Shown here one piece after another: positions 34,682 through 50,688 of a stretch of 64,000 nucleotides of DNA (position 1 is the first letter of the stretch; each line of letters begins with the position of its first letter). The DNA comes from Polyporus tsugae (lineage: Eukaryota; Basidiomycota; Agaricomycetes; Polyporales; Polyporaceae). Both the position numbers and the translations under genes were made by a program. The notes beneath the pieces are model-generated. The model was not told the origin of the DNA. It did not search any database and saw nothing but the letters and a program-made list of their open reading frames with translations. The stretch lies in NCBI GenBank assembly GCA_024305745.1, contig JAHRBS010000001.1:1488001-1552000 (forward strand), given 5' to 3'.

Positions 34682-34989
34682 TCTAGCTGGGGCGGCGGCA
34701 CCAAAAAGTCTGTCTCAGAAGTTGTCGTCGCGACTGGTTGAGTGATCCTGAACTGGGCCACGCTGAAACGCATGGTTGATCGTGATATCTCTGCCACTAT
34801 GCGACCTTGTGTGAATTTACTTAAGTTACGGGTTTCAGCACAGCAGTGATTGGCTTGTGATACACGTTTCGAGTACAACCAGGGACATCGCACTGGTGTT
34901 AATCCCGGCCATTGCACTGTCGGGCCAGCCCCGACTCGGAGACCGGAGACACGCTTGCAGGTGCAAAAACAAAAGCATACATGCTGTGC

Positions 34990-35082
34990 CGACACCAGCA
35001 GGATTTGAACCTGCGCTCCCAGAGGGAAACAGATGTTCGACTGCGTTCGAATCTGTCGCCTTAACCACTCGGCCATAGTGTC
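34990..35082 (-). tRNA. tRNA-Ser(CGA) with 11-nt intron
   Basis: On the minus strand the sequence folds as a class II tRNA: acceptor GACACTA/TGGTGTC, D-arm GCCGAGTGGTTAAGGC, anticodon stem ACAGA/TCTGT, variable stem CCC-TCT-GGG and T-arm GCAGGTTCAAATCCTGC. The anticodon loop is TTCGAA..A, interrupted after position 37 by CGCAGTCGAAC, so the anticodon is CGA (codon UCG). The long variable arm fits serine. The GTGGTTA A GGC of the D-arm also acts as A-box and GGTTCAAATCC as B-box for RNA polymerase III. Confidence 0.93.
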
Positions 35083-35175
35083 ATATCTTCTAGGCGCAAC
35101 TTGTCAATCATAAACCGTTGAGCATAGTAGCAGTTGTACAGTGCCCTAGGTAAAGTACAGACTCCAGTTGTCTTC

Positions 35176-38100
35176 TCACTGCCCTCTCATGGCCGCAATG
35201 AAAGCGTGAACCCTCGCCGGGTCCTTAGCAGATCCATCCGACAACTCCACCCCGCCGCTCACGTCCACGGCCCACGGCCGCACCCTCTCAATAACCTCCT
35301 TGACATTATCCGGCGTGAGCCCACCAGCGAGGATAATTGGCAGCTGTTCCCCGCCGCCAACCTCGCCCTTCTCTACCACCGCCCTTGCAAACTCCAAATC
35401 AACCCGCGTTCCGGTCCCACCACTCAATCCAGTGGTGGCCTCACCCTTCGCCACAGCGTCGAGCAAGACGAACTGGTGCGCGCCTGGGCGAGTGATACCG
35501 GTGAGCCCGTGGCCCTCTTCGTCGACATGGAATACACGGATAGTAGGAACGGGAATATGCCGAGACCATTCTATGGGCTCCCTGCCGTGAAGCTGGACGA
35601 TGTCGAGCTGAACGTCCGCGACGGTCTGTAGAATAAAATCAAGGGGGTGATCCTGGAAGACGCCGACTAGCAGAGGGCGTTTGGGCGAGTCTCCCGACAG
35701 TGACTCGACGAGCCGACGTGCGTGGAGATTGAACCACGGCTCGTTCTTGAGCTCCTCGACCGGGGATACGGACACTCCAACAGCGTTCGGGTACTGCGCC
35801 CGAGAGCGACGGTTCCGGAAAGCGGCGGTGATCTCCCGTGCGCGCTCGATGGAAATGTGCCGCTTGCTCTTCGCAACGAACATGAGCCCGAGCATATCCG
35901 CGCCCGACTCTGCAGCATGGATAGCTTCGTCGACTGTTCGGATACCGCAGATCTTGACCAGCGGAGTAGCCGGCTCGACGCCTTTGCCTTTCGTGTCTTC
36001 CTGCTCCGGCCAGTCGAGGAGCTCCCTGATGAAGGCCGTCGTGTCCCGTGCTCGCATCAGAGCTTCGCCGACGAGAATGGCGCCGATGCCCTGCTGAGTG
36101 TACGTCCGCACGTCCGCGACGTCCTTGATACCGCTCAGGGCACACAGGACAACGTCACGTTCGCGGACCATATCCGCAAGGCGGGTAGTTGTCTGCATGT
36201 CGACCTGGAAGTCGTGAAGGTTCCGGTTGTTCACCCCGATGACCTTGGCCCCGAGAGCGAGTGCAGCTTCGATCTCCCGAGCGTTGTTAACCTCGACGAG
36301 TGGCTCCATCCCGAGCGAGCGGGAGTATTCGTACAGCGTGTGCAGGCGGGGGACGGTGAGCATGGCGACGATAAGGAGGACGCTGTCCGCACCATGCAGG
36401 CGAGCTTCGGCGATTTGGTACTCGTCAAAAATGAAGTCCTTACGGAGGACGGCGGGCCGATGTGGGAGAGAATCAATGGCCTGTCGCGCAAGACGCATAT
36501 CGAGGAGGGTACCCTTGAACCACGTAGGTTCTGTCAGAACGGAGATGACAGACGCTCCTGCGAGAGCGTAAGTCAACGCTTGCTGGGCAACGTTTGTCGA
36601 CAGCGCGATGGGACCCTTCGACGGGCTCGCACGCTTGATCTCAGCCATAAGAGCGGGCTGCTTGGGAGCCGCCTTGAGGCGAGCGAGAAAGGAGACCGGA
36701 GCAGGCGCGATATTGAGATTCAAGAGTGTCTCCAAGTCCTCTGGCGTCGTGCCGGGGGTTTGTTTAGCGATTTCAACGTCCTTGATTCTCTGCGCGTAAA
36801 TCTTCTCCAGAATCGTTGGCACTTTGGAAGTCGAGCCGCCCGGAGTGGCGTTCCCGTTCTGCACTTTGTCCGCGATGCCCTCGAGCCCGAACGCTGGGAG
36901 AGCCTCGTCGGAGACTCGGAAGCCGGGATTAAGTTCCCAAGTGCCTGCTCGGAGGGCCAGGAAATTCTTGAACAGGATATCGCCGCCCTCGGAGAGAATG
37001 CTCTCCGGGTGGTACTGGACGGCTTCCAAGGTGTATTTACGGTGGCGAACTCCCATGATAACGCCACTGTCTGAGGTTATGGCGGTGATTGCAAGGTCCG
37101 GTGGGAGGGTGCTCGTGCTCGCGCTGAGTGAGTGGTAGCGCGTCGACTTGATCCCTTGGGGAATGTCTCGGAAGCAGCCCCTGCCGTCGTGGCGAATGCC
37201 GCTGACTTTCCCGTGCATGATCTCCCCCGCATAACTGTGAGTGTCATACATCAGCCTTGAGTGATCATGCTTGAAAACACTGAGCGATCGCGTGACGGGT
37301 AGATGGAGTCCGAGGATCAAAAAGCGAGTGTCCTACTGCTCAAACGGAAAAAAAAATAGAACACATGTCATGTACAACGACTGTTATTCGCACCGTGGCC
37401 TTCAGAGAAAAATCGCAAGGATGGGAATGGGCACTCTTGCATGAAGTAAAGGGCGCAAGCGAACGCGTTCCGCTGAATTGGAACCACAAAACGATGAGAG
37501 TCAAATGTTGCCGCTCTCTGAAACGCTCTCCAAATCGACTAACCCTTCGGATGGAAGGTTTCGCGATGGAGATGGAATGGTGTAGGAAGCCCGACAGCCC
37601 ATGCGCAAGCAAGTCAGGCCACGTCTCGTACCCTGTTCTGAGGCATGCAACGGAAGTAGCGAGACGCGTCGCGTCCCTTTCTGCTGAGTGCTGCGAGAAG
37701 CACGAAGCACGACGCACGCCATGCAGATCCATCCCAGTGCGTCCGCGAGCGTTTCCTGTCCCTTGCCGCGCGACCGTCCCTCGCACGCGAGGCGGTCCCG
37801 GACGACAGCAATCGTGCTTCCGCGCGAGCAGACGACGCTGATCGCACGCGGGTGCGCGCCGAAGAAGCACGATCGGACAATCGCGCACAACAGGCTCGCG
37901 CGATATCCCTCCATTCGTTTCTTGACACGAAGAACGGAAACCAACCACGTCGACTCTGCTCTCGCGCGGCCAGAAGACCCGAAGAAACGAACGCTGCTCA
38001 CCCGATGTTGCCTCCAAAGACGTCGACCAGGCACTGCAGGCCCATGCACACGCCCAAAATGGGCACTTTCCCCGTGAAGTACTTGATGGCCTCGCGCGAG

Positions 38101-38324
38101 ATGCCCGAGTCTGTCGTCGGGTGCCCGGGGCCGGGCGAGATGATGAGTGAATTGAGCTTGAGGAGGGGAAACGCCGAGGCGGGGATGGCGTCGTTGCGGA
38201 TCACCGTCACGTCTGCGCCGAGGAGGCAAAGCGATTGGTAGATATTCCAGGTAAACGAGTCGAAGTTGTCGATCAGGAGTACGTCCAGAGGGCGCGTGAG
38301 CTCGATGGGCAGCGTAAAAGACAT
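35176..38324 (-). CDS. TRP1: Trifunctional tryptophan enzyme: anthranilate synthase II / IGPS / PRAI
   Basis: Two exons (38324-38002 and 37234-35176) give 793 aa. Residues 1 to about 215 are the glutamine amidotransferase of anthranilate synthase: [16 protein letters not shown], nucleophile Cys93 in GVCMGLQ, and HPES. About 250-520 is indole-3-glycerol-phosphate synthase ([23 protein letters not shown]). About 545-793 is phosphoribosylanthranilate isomerase ([26 protein letters not shown]). The same three-domain fusion occurs as TRP1/trpC in other fungi and covers three steps from chorismate to indole-glycerol phosphate. The single intron is 767 bp, inside the amidotransferase domain between FGGNIG and YAGEIMHGK; retention would stop translation at once (TGA). 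Confidence 0.96.
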
Positions 38325-38795
38325 CGCGATGGTTGACTCGATGCTCGTCGCGAAGGAGGGAGGGATGAAAGAAGCCTGGCTGAGTGGGTGCTTTTAAGGC
38401 TGGCTCAAGTCTAAACCGGCGTTGCTGCGAGAGAGCTGTTGGGTGTCTTTCGAAGCGGGCGAAGAGCACAGAGAGTTAGAAGGCCACCTCGAGAGCGATC
38501 CGAGTCGGAGGTGAGGCGAGGAGGCGGCTCAGGCTGATGGAAGGATGTCGGACAAGTCAGTCGAGCCTCCCAATCGTCTTCCGTAACCCTAACCCTCCAT
38601 TCCGTCCACGTGACTCAGCCAATTGGCACTCAAGTAGTATACTGAGTACTGAACTTCCAAACCTCGAAATGTACAGTAGTGACCTCAATGCAAAACATCT
38701 GAAAACGTATTATGTAACATACACAATCGTACAGTACACAAACGCGCGCATCAACCCAACGTCCACCGGAGCGCTCGTCCGACATCAGATATCGC
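38325..38795. promoter_or_regulatory. TRP1 upstream region with telobox
   Basis: 470 bp between the TRP1 start and the 3' end of the next minus-strand gene. It includes TAACCCTAACCCT at 38584-38596, about 260 bp before the TRP1 ATG. No gene is seen. Confidence 0.4.
38584..38596. promoter_or_regulatory. telobox-like TAACCCTAACCCT
   Basis: Two telomere-type units upstream of TRP1, opposite in orientation to the gene. See the matching sites at 1830 and 48499. Confidence 0.3.
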
Positions 38796-40147
38796 TCACC
38801 GGGCAGCAAAGTAAAGGCCCTCCACAGCCACATTCGCCTGCCAAATGCCCATTCTTCTCACCAGTCGCAACACCGCAGGGAGGGGAACGATGGACACGGC
38901 CGCGATCGGAAGAAGGACCAAGAATAGCAGGAACATGAAGACTGTAATACCCGGCTTGATCACTAGAAAGTAGAACAGCGCCTGGTAGCTTGTCGGGTCG
39001 GTGAACATCGCGTACGAGTTCCTGTAGAACGAAGTCTCGTGCACCAGAGTGCTGGCTGGAACGCCTGCCTCTATCTGGGCTGGGGTCGGCGCGCGCATTC
39101 GGGTAAAGATCGGGAGTGGGGGATGAGGGAGGGGGTATGAAAGCGGGCCATGGTAGGTCGTTTGGAGCGCGAGCTCGCCTCGCGCGAGGAGACGTGCACC
39201 GAAAAGGTCGATGAAGCAGAAGGCTGCGCCGAGAGGCAATGCCATCAATGTACATGTTCCGACCTGTCAACGGACAACCCGACAAGAATAACAGCGCAGC
39301 GTTAACGTTACGTCTACTGCGGAGCGATGGATAGAAGCTCAAGAGAGAGACGCACCAGGGTAAACACGAAGATGAACAACCAGGCAGCGAGAGCGTACGG
39401 GAAGTTGAGCACGACGAGATGGAATGCCGCGGAATAGTACGCTCTCCTTTTGAGCGGCCGGAAATACATCCTCCACCTCTGCATGAGCGATAACTGCTGA
39501 TACTGAAACCGATGTGCTGAACGGTGCGCATATCCTGAAAGTTCGGCGGCGAACGCTCTCTGCTGCTGGTCATAGTCTCGTGCGGCGGGACTCTCAGACT
39601 CGGGCTCCAGCTCCTCGTGTTCCTCGTTCTCTCCAAATTCGGCACGACACTCCGGATCGAGGTCCGCGTCGCGTTCAGGGTGGAAGGCAGAGAAGACGGT
39701 GTGGGCGAAGGATGGGGCCAGCGACGTGCTGGACCTGAGGGTGCTGGTTAAGGATAACGTGCGCCGCCTGCGTACGGCGCCAGGAGGGAGGGCCGCTTGA
39801 GAGCGCGGGGAGGAGCTGATGATCGGGTCTCGTGTGGGACTCAAGAGGGGCGTTGTTTCTGTCGCGTCCACGTCGTCAGGGCCATCAGGGCATTGAAGAT
39901 GAGGACGTAGTTGCCCAGAATGCTGGGCAGGATGGGTGAGGGTGTGGTCGTACTCGTCCGAGGGAGCCTGGGCGTGCGAATGCTCGGTGCCATCCAGGAG
40001 CGCACGTCTCCTCCTGTTTTGTCTGGTGCGGCGGGCGGAAGGGTATGGGGGGGGTGGATCCTCTGGAGGAGTGGTGGAGAGGATGAGGGCAGGTGCAGAG
40101 GGGTCATGGAGGAGAAGAGGGCTCGGGGATGGGTCGGTGGTGGCCAT
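38796..40147 (-). CDS. Multi-spanning membrane protein, putative-sensor-domain-like
   Basis: Two exons (40147-39356 and 39263-38796) join in frame at FVFTL-VGTCTL. An N-terminal disordered region of about 215 residues (Pro/Ser-rich, acidic near its end) precedes four or so hydrophobic segments: FHLVVLNFPYALAAWLFIFVF, a second starting at LMALPLGAAFCFIDLF, and two near the C-terminus (YFLVIKPGITVFMFLLFL and PIAAVSIVPLPAV). The arrangement and the motif F-TDP-SYQ-L-YFLVIKP resemble the putative sensor domain found in bacterial kinases and in some fungal proteins; this match is from memory and moderate. A start at 40207 is possible; 40147 gives a more ordinary N-terminus. Confidence 0.65.
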
Positions 40148-44838
<4,691 letters not shown>

Positions 44839-45304
44839 GATGGAGCATGTTTGATGATCTCTTGCCATTGGACTTTGTATACATTATTGCTCGCCTCAAG
44901 CAGGGCTTCTGTCGTACCAACAGGTTTCCGATACCGACCAATGTAATCATATATGCCTACCACTACCATTCCCATTCAGATATTAGCATGGAGCAGTTTT
45001 TACGTCACTCCGTCTAAGATCAGAGAGCGAAGAGACCTTCGATGCCTGGGGAACCGCATCAGCGGAAGGTCGAGAAGGAAGGGAGCCGCTCCCGAGAGAT
45101 GACACACTCAGTCGCACGGGGATGGGCTCAGCCGTTTGGAGGGGAGTAGACAACACGACGGAAAATGTGTTCGCGCTGCGAAAGTCAGGTTCGTATTTGA
45201 ACTCTGATAATAATGTAATGTAGTGAACTGGGTATGACTGGAAATGAACGCTCTACGACCTTTGGACTAGGCTGTCACGATGACACAAATAAGCCCGAAG
45301 CTCC
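44839..45304. other. Convergent 3' flanks of halogenase and LRO1
   Basis: 466 bp between two convergent stop codons; AT-richer than the genes and without a supported ORF. It presumably carries both 3' UTRs. Confidence 0.5.
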
Positions 45305-48300
45305 TCAATCCCACTTTATCCGCTTCGCATACTCCTTGATGTTTGACACAAATGAATCCTGCACCTCCTCCCCAGCGCCGGTCGCGACTTGCAGGATGAT
45401 CTCGTTCAAGCCTGTCGAACCGAGGATATCGACGTGGTCGCCGGTTGTACCTCCACCGCGAGGGATGGTCGCAACCGGATTGTGAGGCAGCTGCCGTGGT
45501 ATATAGTCAGCTCCTCCACCCCCGCAAAACTCGTAACGCAGACACGCACTTCGACGGTTGTCACCTTGATCCCCGCAGGATTCCACCTCTCCCTCTTCCA
45601 GCCCTCGACACACATCGCGCCCAGGCTCAGTAAACTCACCGTCCCGTCGCCCTCGCCCATCCTCACGCCATTCATCACACGCGGGTTTATCGTCTCGTCC
45701 GTGTACTCGGCGTCGATGTACGTCTGGCGGTACATGGGCATGTCGAGCGGCGGGCGGGGCGACGTGCATTTGCCCTCGTATGGCGGGTCATCATCCGGAC
45801 AGACCGCCTCGGGAAAGTCCGCTTGCACCTCGTCGTACTCGTAGTTCGTCTGGGTGTACCAGTATGACCGCTGGATAGGCACGTACGAGCGTCAGATACA
45901 GGGACGAGGCGGATCGGATGCGCTGCGATGGTTCTGCGCACCTCTGTCAGCTTTCCGTGACCGTACACACAGTAGATCTTCATGGATGGCGCATTAGGTA
46001 GCCTGTACGGAAGGTCGTTCGGATCAATACGACCGAGCCCTTGTAGCCTGAGGAGGCGCTTACTGAATCTCGAGCGGGTTGGACCACTTGGTGAAGTCGA
46101 GGTTGTTCGCTTTGAGCTTCTCTATGTCCCGCTCAATTCCAAACGAATAGTTGGTCGCCAACATTTTCTGTCGAACATGATGCCTCGTCAGACAAGTAAT
46201 TTCTTTTCTTTGCACCGTCATACAAACCTGGAATGTGGTGGGCGTGCGCTCCAGGATCCACGTCCCCGCCTCGCTTGACGTCATGTTATTCAAGTCTATG
46301 TCCCCATTAAGAGCTGAGGACGCTTCGCGGAATGCAATCAGCGCCCCATGAGTTTGCGTCGAGTTGAAAAGGTCATCCGGCGCCGAGGTCACGTTGCCCC
46401 AGACGTCGTCGCCGCCCTTGCAACGGTAAGGTGAGTCTTAATTCGAGTGCATACAGCCTATCAGATGGCGACTTACCTTGATCCACATGCTGGCGCTACC
46501 TGCCCAACTCCTGAAAAGCTTCTGCCGTTCCTTGCGAGAGAAGAATCGCTCCAGAACTAGGAAGACGTCAGTGGGGTGAGTCGCCCTCCATGAAAACAAC
46601 TGTGGACGCGAGGTCACCATATGCGCCAGCGGGGTTGATCTGCACAGTGTCCTTCATCTCTCCCGAAAGGAAAGCCGACATAGCCTTGGCCTAGGTGGAC
46701 ATTGGCTGCGATGAGCACCTCGCTACGAGCTGCGCAAGCACCTCACGTACAACGCCCTGCCCGAACTGTCAAAACCAACCCCATTTACAGGATGCTATGC
46801 GGTGATGGAACGTACTAGATGTGTTCCCGCAATGGTAACAAGTGCTTCAATGTGGTTCTGGACGCACGTTACCAATCAAACGACAGAAGCTTACACAAAA
46901 GCGATCATACCTCGACCCAATCAGGTCCACCTTTCCCGTGGAGTGGGGACTCGACCCATTTAAGGCTGAACAGTTCGGGTCAGTGGAGCAAATAGCAACC
47001 GTACGACTGAAACCTACAAGTACTACAGAGATGATTCATATCAGGTGTGGACGGAGTGACCAATCGGGATACTCACCAGAATGACCTGGATCATCACGGT
47101 ATTAGGTATTAGGTTGCTTCTTAAGCCGTCAAGATAGTGGTCGAACTCACACTGCTCCCCATCGAATGTGCAGTCAAAACTACCTTGCGATTTTCGCGAG
47201 CACTGGCGGTTCATTAGCCCCTTTCTCCAATTGCGCGGCGTGTACGCAGAACGCAAATGGCACCTACACGAAACCTTCAATGGTGGTACGGAGCCTGGAA
47301 AAGTATCCATCGCGTTCCTCGAGATTGAAGAAGGAGAGGCGCCAATCGTATGGCGCAAGGTGCAAGTTATTCGTATCGTACCCAACAACCGCAAGGTTTT
47401 CCACAATCTTCGACCTATGGCCAGTTGGCTTTCAACATCCATGGTATTGTATTCATCAACTACGTTACTACAGACAGGAACGCACCAGAGCCAGTATCCC
47501 CGTACGAAGTTACTCGCAGCATCAATGCCCTCGGCAGCCCTGACCTTGACGCCAGGTGGGTCGAGACCGGTTACTGGATCCAGCAGGAGAGCAGCCATCC
47601 ACTTGTCACGATTGAACGTAACCTGGGATATCATGGAGTAGCCACCCCATAGTTTCTTGCGGAAGAAGGGTCGAAAATCAGGAGAAGTGGACCAAGACTC
47701 TAAGCCCTATTACAATAGACATGATAATCCAGCCTATGAGCGTAGGTCGACCACAAAACGTACCGTCGAGATAATTCCAGGGACGAGGACGATAGGGTAT
47801 TTCGCGGAAAGGCCCTTTGCAGCAATCTTCTCACCCACGGTGAATTCCAACCCGTTGTTGTTGAGTTTCCATGGCTCAGGGATGTTCTGCCACAGTCGTT
47901 GCCATTCCACCTCAATGCGGGAGAAATTCATGAGAGGCATCTCGAGCGCTGAGAACTCGGGGATGGTAATGTCGAACTCATCCATGAGAAGGGCGAGATG
48001 TGTTTGGAAATCGGCGAAGTCAGGGGGTTGGATCAGAAGGAAACCGGCGAGGATTCCCACTGGTTCGTACGCAAGATCAGCTCAAGATGATTAACCAGAA
48101 AGGTCGTGCTTACAGACCAGTCCCAAGGGAAAGAGAAAACGACGTGTGGCATAAAAGCGTCGATCACCCTGTTTCGAGCCAGTACCATCTAAGAGGGGAG
48201 GAGCGAGCAACACTTGGAAGTAATACATACTTTCTGCTTCTCTGCGTGCTTCAAAGCCTTCAACTTGTCCTCTACCTCCTCCCTGACCTCATGGAGGTCA

Positions 48301-48389
48301 TCGGCGGCCGTCTGTTGTTCATCCAGTTGAGCACCAGAAACCGCCGAGTCTGATCGGTTCCTCTTCTTCAAACGTTGTGTTAGAGGCAT
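45305..48389 (-). CDS. LRO1: Phospholipid:diacylglycerol acyltransferase (LCAT family)
   Basis: Eighteen exons close in frame at 686 aa: 48389-48231, 48168-48114, 48059-47764, 47706-47486, 47414-47268, 47202-47151, 47085-47077, 47022-47018, 46965-46911, 46857-46816, 46758-46753, 46690-46618, 46556-46477, 46416-46228, 46167-46064, 46002-45942, 45870-45550 and 45490-45305. A basic N-terminus and one TM segment (LGLVLGILAGFLLI) precede the lumenal acyltransferase. Motifs are VLVPGIIST, YDWRLS, the nucleophile Ser in AHSMGS (about 304-309), Asp in GDGTVS and His about 644 in GDHVDILG. The enzyme moves an acyl chain from phospholipid to diacylglycerol, making triacylglycerol at the ER. Exons of 9, 5 and 6 nt are needed to rebuild the segment SSVILYFLKWVE and the residues HLGVAKAM. 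Confidence 0.95.
46753..46758 (-). other. LRO1 micro-exon of 6 nt
   Basis: GGCGTT (G-V), flanked by GGGCAG and GTACGT with introns of 57 and 62 bp. It rebuilds GTHLGVAKAM; skipping it would keep the frame but delete two residues. Confidence 0.7.
47018..47022 (-). other. LRO1 micro-exon of 5 nt
   Basis: TACTT, flanked by CTGTAG and GTAGGT with introns of 54 and 52 bp. With the following C it encodes Y-F before LKWVE. Without it the frame is lost. Confidence 0.7.
47077..47085 (-). other. LRO1 micro-exon of 9 nt
   Basis: GTCATTCTG (V-I-L), flanked by CCAG and GTGAGT with introns of 65 and 54 bp. It restores the hydrophobic strand after the catalytic AHSMGSS. Confidence 0.8.
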
Positions 48390-49558
48390 TCAGAACCGAC
48401 AGGGCAAGGGCCAGAGGATGGGCAGCTGCCAGCAGTCGAGGATGGTCGTTGTCGGTCTACCCCTGAGCGTCGCGAATACGGCATGTCGCAGTTGTAGCCC
48501 CTAACCCTAATCCAAAATGAAATGGCACATTAATTAGTAAGTAATTGTGATTGACTTCCTGCAACAGTAACTCAACAGTACGTGCGCTCCCAGCATACGC
48601 ACTCCTATGGCACGCATCGACGAACACACCTTCCGATTATACCGACACGATATCAGAGAAAACGCACCCGGTACGGACATCTCCCTGTATGTTCGTGCGC
48701 TCGAGCTTGAGATAAACCTGTCCACTAGTCTGATATTTGACTTGTAGAAATTACATTTCGCAGGTACCGTGGTGTTTCTTATGGACAGGACTGGTCAAGC
48801 ACCTGTCTCAGCCGCCACTCCTTGACACCTCTCCGTGGTTCATCTCAAACGTGTTGGAGACAAAGTACGCACCGGCTTTCCTCTCGCACTTGGACCGAAA
48901 GATCGTTCCGAAGACGGTACCGTTGGCGATATGACCTGGTGGGATACATGCTACCTAAAGCCAGGTGTCTCACTACAAGGCTGGACCGCGGTATGCTTCA
49001 GTATCCTTGGACAGCGATCTTATCCTCCATGCTCACGGCGCCTCGGATCCTTCTCACGGAATCGCTGCCTCCCTCATTTTTCCTCTCACCGACACCGGTC
49101 CATACGGTTGGCTGTGCGACAAAGTGCCTCTAACCGGCCCATCCCTGCGTCTGTTCTCGCGGCCGTCAATGGTCCTCCCTCTGACGCCCCTGCATCTCAT
49201 GGCGGCTCGCCCACGCACAGTCACTCCGGTGGCAATCATCTGCAACGAGTGACAGCTGCCGTTGTGCCGGCATGGAACGGGTCAACATGTCTCCGTAGCA
49301 TGGAGAGGCGTACGCGACCCCGCTGTGGGAGACGTCGCCGGTGCCGTCCCTTCCGGCTGTACTCATCGCATGGCGGTGTGTGCGCAGAAACATGTAACTC
49401 TCACTGACGTGTGTCGCTCAATGTTCGGAGCTCCCTCGGCTGTGGTGCCCTATATACTTAGGCACCCTCCGCTCCCGGCTCTGGCCACACGCCTGCCCAC
49501 CGTTCGTCGACCAACGCCTCCTGCTTACCTTCCCCGACTCCCGCGCTGCCTCGCCATC
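48390..49558. other. Divergent intergenic region with an unresolved plus-strand candidate
   Basis: Between LRO1 (minus) and the DUF6593 gene (plus). A two-exon model 48607-48686 joined to 48764-49133 stays open for 149 codons, but its second exon is rich in Arg, Ser and Thr and looks out of frame. The other two frames of the same region are also partly open. I cannot tell a real small gene from a decayed one. CCCTAACCCTAA lies at 48499-48510, about 110 bp before the LRO1 start. Confidence 0.35.
48499..48510. promoter_or_regulatory. telobox-like CCCTAACCCTAA
   Basis: Located about 110 bp upstream of the LRO1 start codon. It is the third such site within 300 bp of a start codon in this window. 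Confidence 0.35.
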
Positions 49559-50325
49559 ATGCCGCCTCCCGCAGCAAAGCCAAAGCCGCCACAGAAGCTC
49601 GAATTCACAATGAACAGCCTGCGGAACACCACTCTGTCCACGGGCGATGACTCGATGTACTTCGAGATAGTCACCCGCTACTGGCACTCCAACCTCACCA
49701 AGATCAATAAGTTCGACATGGAAACGCGCGAGCTCGTCACCGTCGCTGAGATCGAGGGCCTCCAATCTGGACAAACCCGCGTCCGCTTTGGTGGCGACAA
49801 GGGCCAGTGGGTCTCCGCCGCAGAGTTTCTCAAGTATGACTCCGACCGAGTGTGAGTCTCCTCTTCCGTTCCGTGCTAAAGCAGGTTGCGTCGATACTGA
49901 TCGTCGACGCAACTGACGTCATTAGTAGTGGCGGGACCTTCCAGGCCAACGGGGGCGTGGAGTATCGATGGAAGACCCATCACGGACGTTTCCAGGTACG
50001 CATGGGTGACCATCGTTGGACCAAGATTCAGTCTGACCTGGTTGCTACCCTCGCAGCTGGTGAAGCCGGACGATCCTGAGAAGAAGGCCGTCGCCGAGTT
50101 TCACCCGCACAAACGGCATTTCTTAGTTTTCAGGATGTCCAACCATGCCTTTTTCGAGGTACAGCCTATCCCGGAGATTGTTGAAGCGATCGACAAGTTC
50201 ATTGGTACGTTCCCGAATTTCGGCGAGATTGAGCCCTGCCTCATCGATTCCTCGCAGTGAGCTATCTTTTAGTGGAAAGGCGGCGGAGAGACTCTCGTAT
50301 TCGCGTCAAGCTTGAACGCCATTGA
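49559..50325 (+). CDS. DUF6593 family protein
   Basis: Four exons (49559-49851, 49926-49995, 50057-50204, 50258-50325) give 192 aa. The pattern LEFTMNSLRNTTLSTGDDSMYFEIVT, split here as LEFTMNSLRNTTLS then DDSMYFEIVTRYW, followed by TKINKFD and VEYRWKTHHGRF, is that of DUF6593, a beta-rich family (LURP1/tubby-like in appearance) expanded in Agaricomycetes. There is no signal peptide or TM segment. The final short exon encodes a basic tail, VERRRRDSRIRVK. No function is established. It is convergent with the dioxygenase gene. Confidence 0.8.
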
Positions 50326-50688
50326 TAACGCTATGTGCCGTGCATCCTCTCTCTTTACCTTACCTTGGATTCTTGCCGTGCCTAGCGGTGTTCAGCACAC
50401 ATTATGCATACGCCGCACTGAACTCTTTATCACGTCAATAGATGTCCGTGCGGGACCAACGAGCCGCAATCATTTCGTAGTACATCTGGCATAATACAGC
50501 GAAGAGCTTTCTTCAAGATATCATATTCCATCCCGCTGAGCTTTAGTGTCTAGTATGCGCTACCTTGCGCAGGAAGGCCTTGAGGGAAGAATTGTTTGAA
50601 CATATCTGGATAATGTCTCTCTGCGACGTCGGGGTGGCTCCTAACGCGAATGATCGATATCTCGCTTTCAAATTTGATAAACTAAGAC
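50326..50688. other. Convergent 3' flanks
   Basis: 360 bp between the DUF6593 gene and the dioxygenase gene, with no supported coding sequence. Confidence 0.5.

Noticed and set aside
35722..37074. 450-codon open frame on the plus strand
   Set aside because: It is the antisense shadow of TRP1, caused by high GC at third positions.
37340..38017. 225-codon frame within the TRP1 intron
   Set aside because: It has no recognisable motif and overlaps exon 1 in another frame. I keep it only as a note on the intron.
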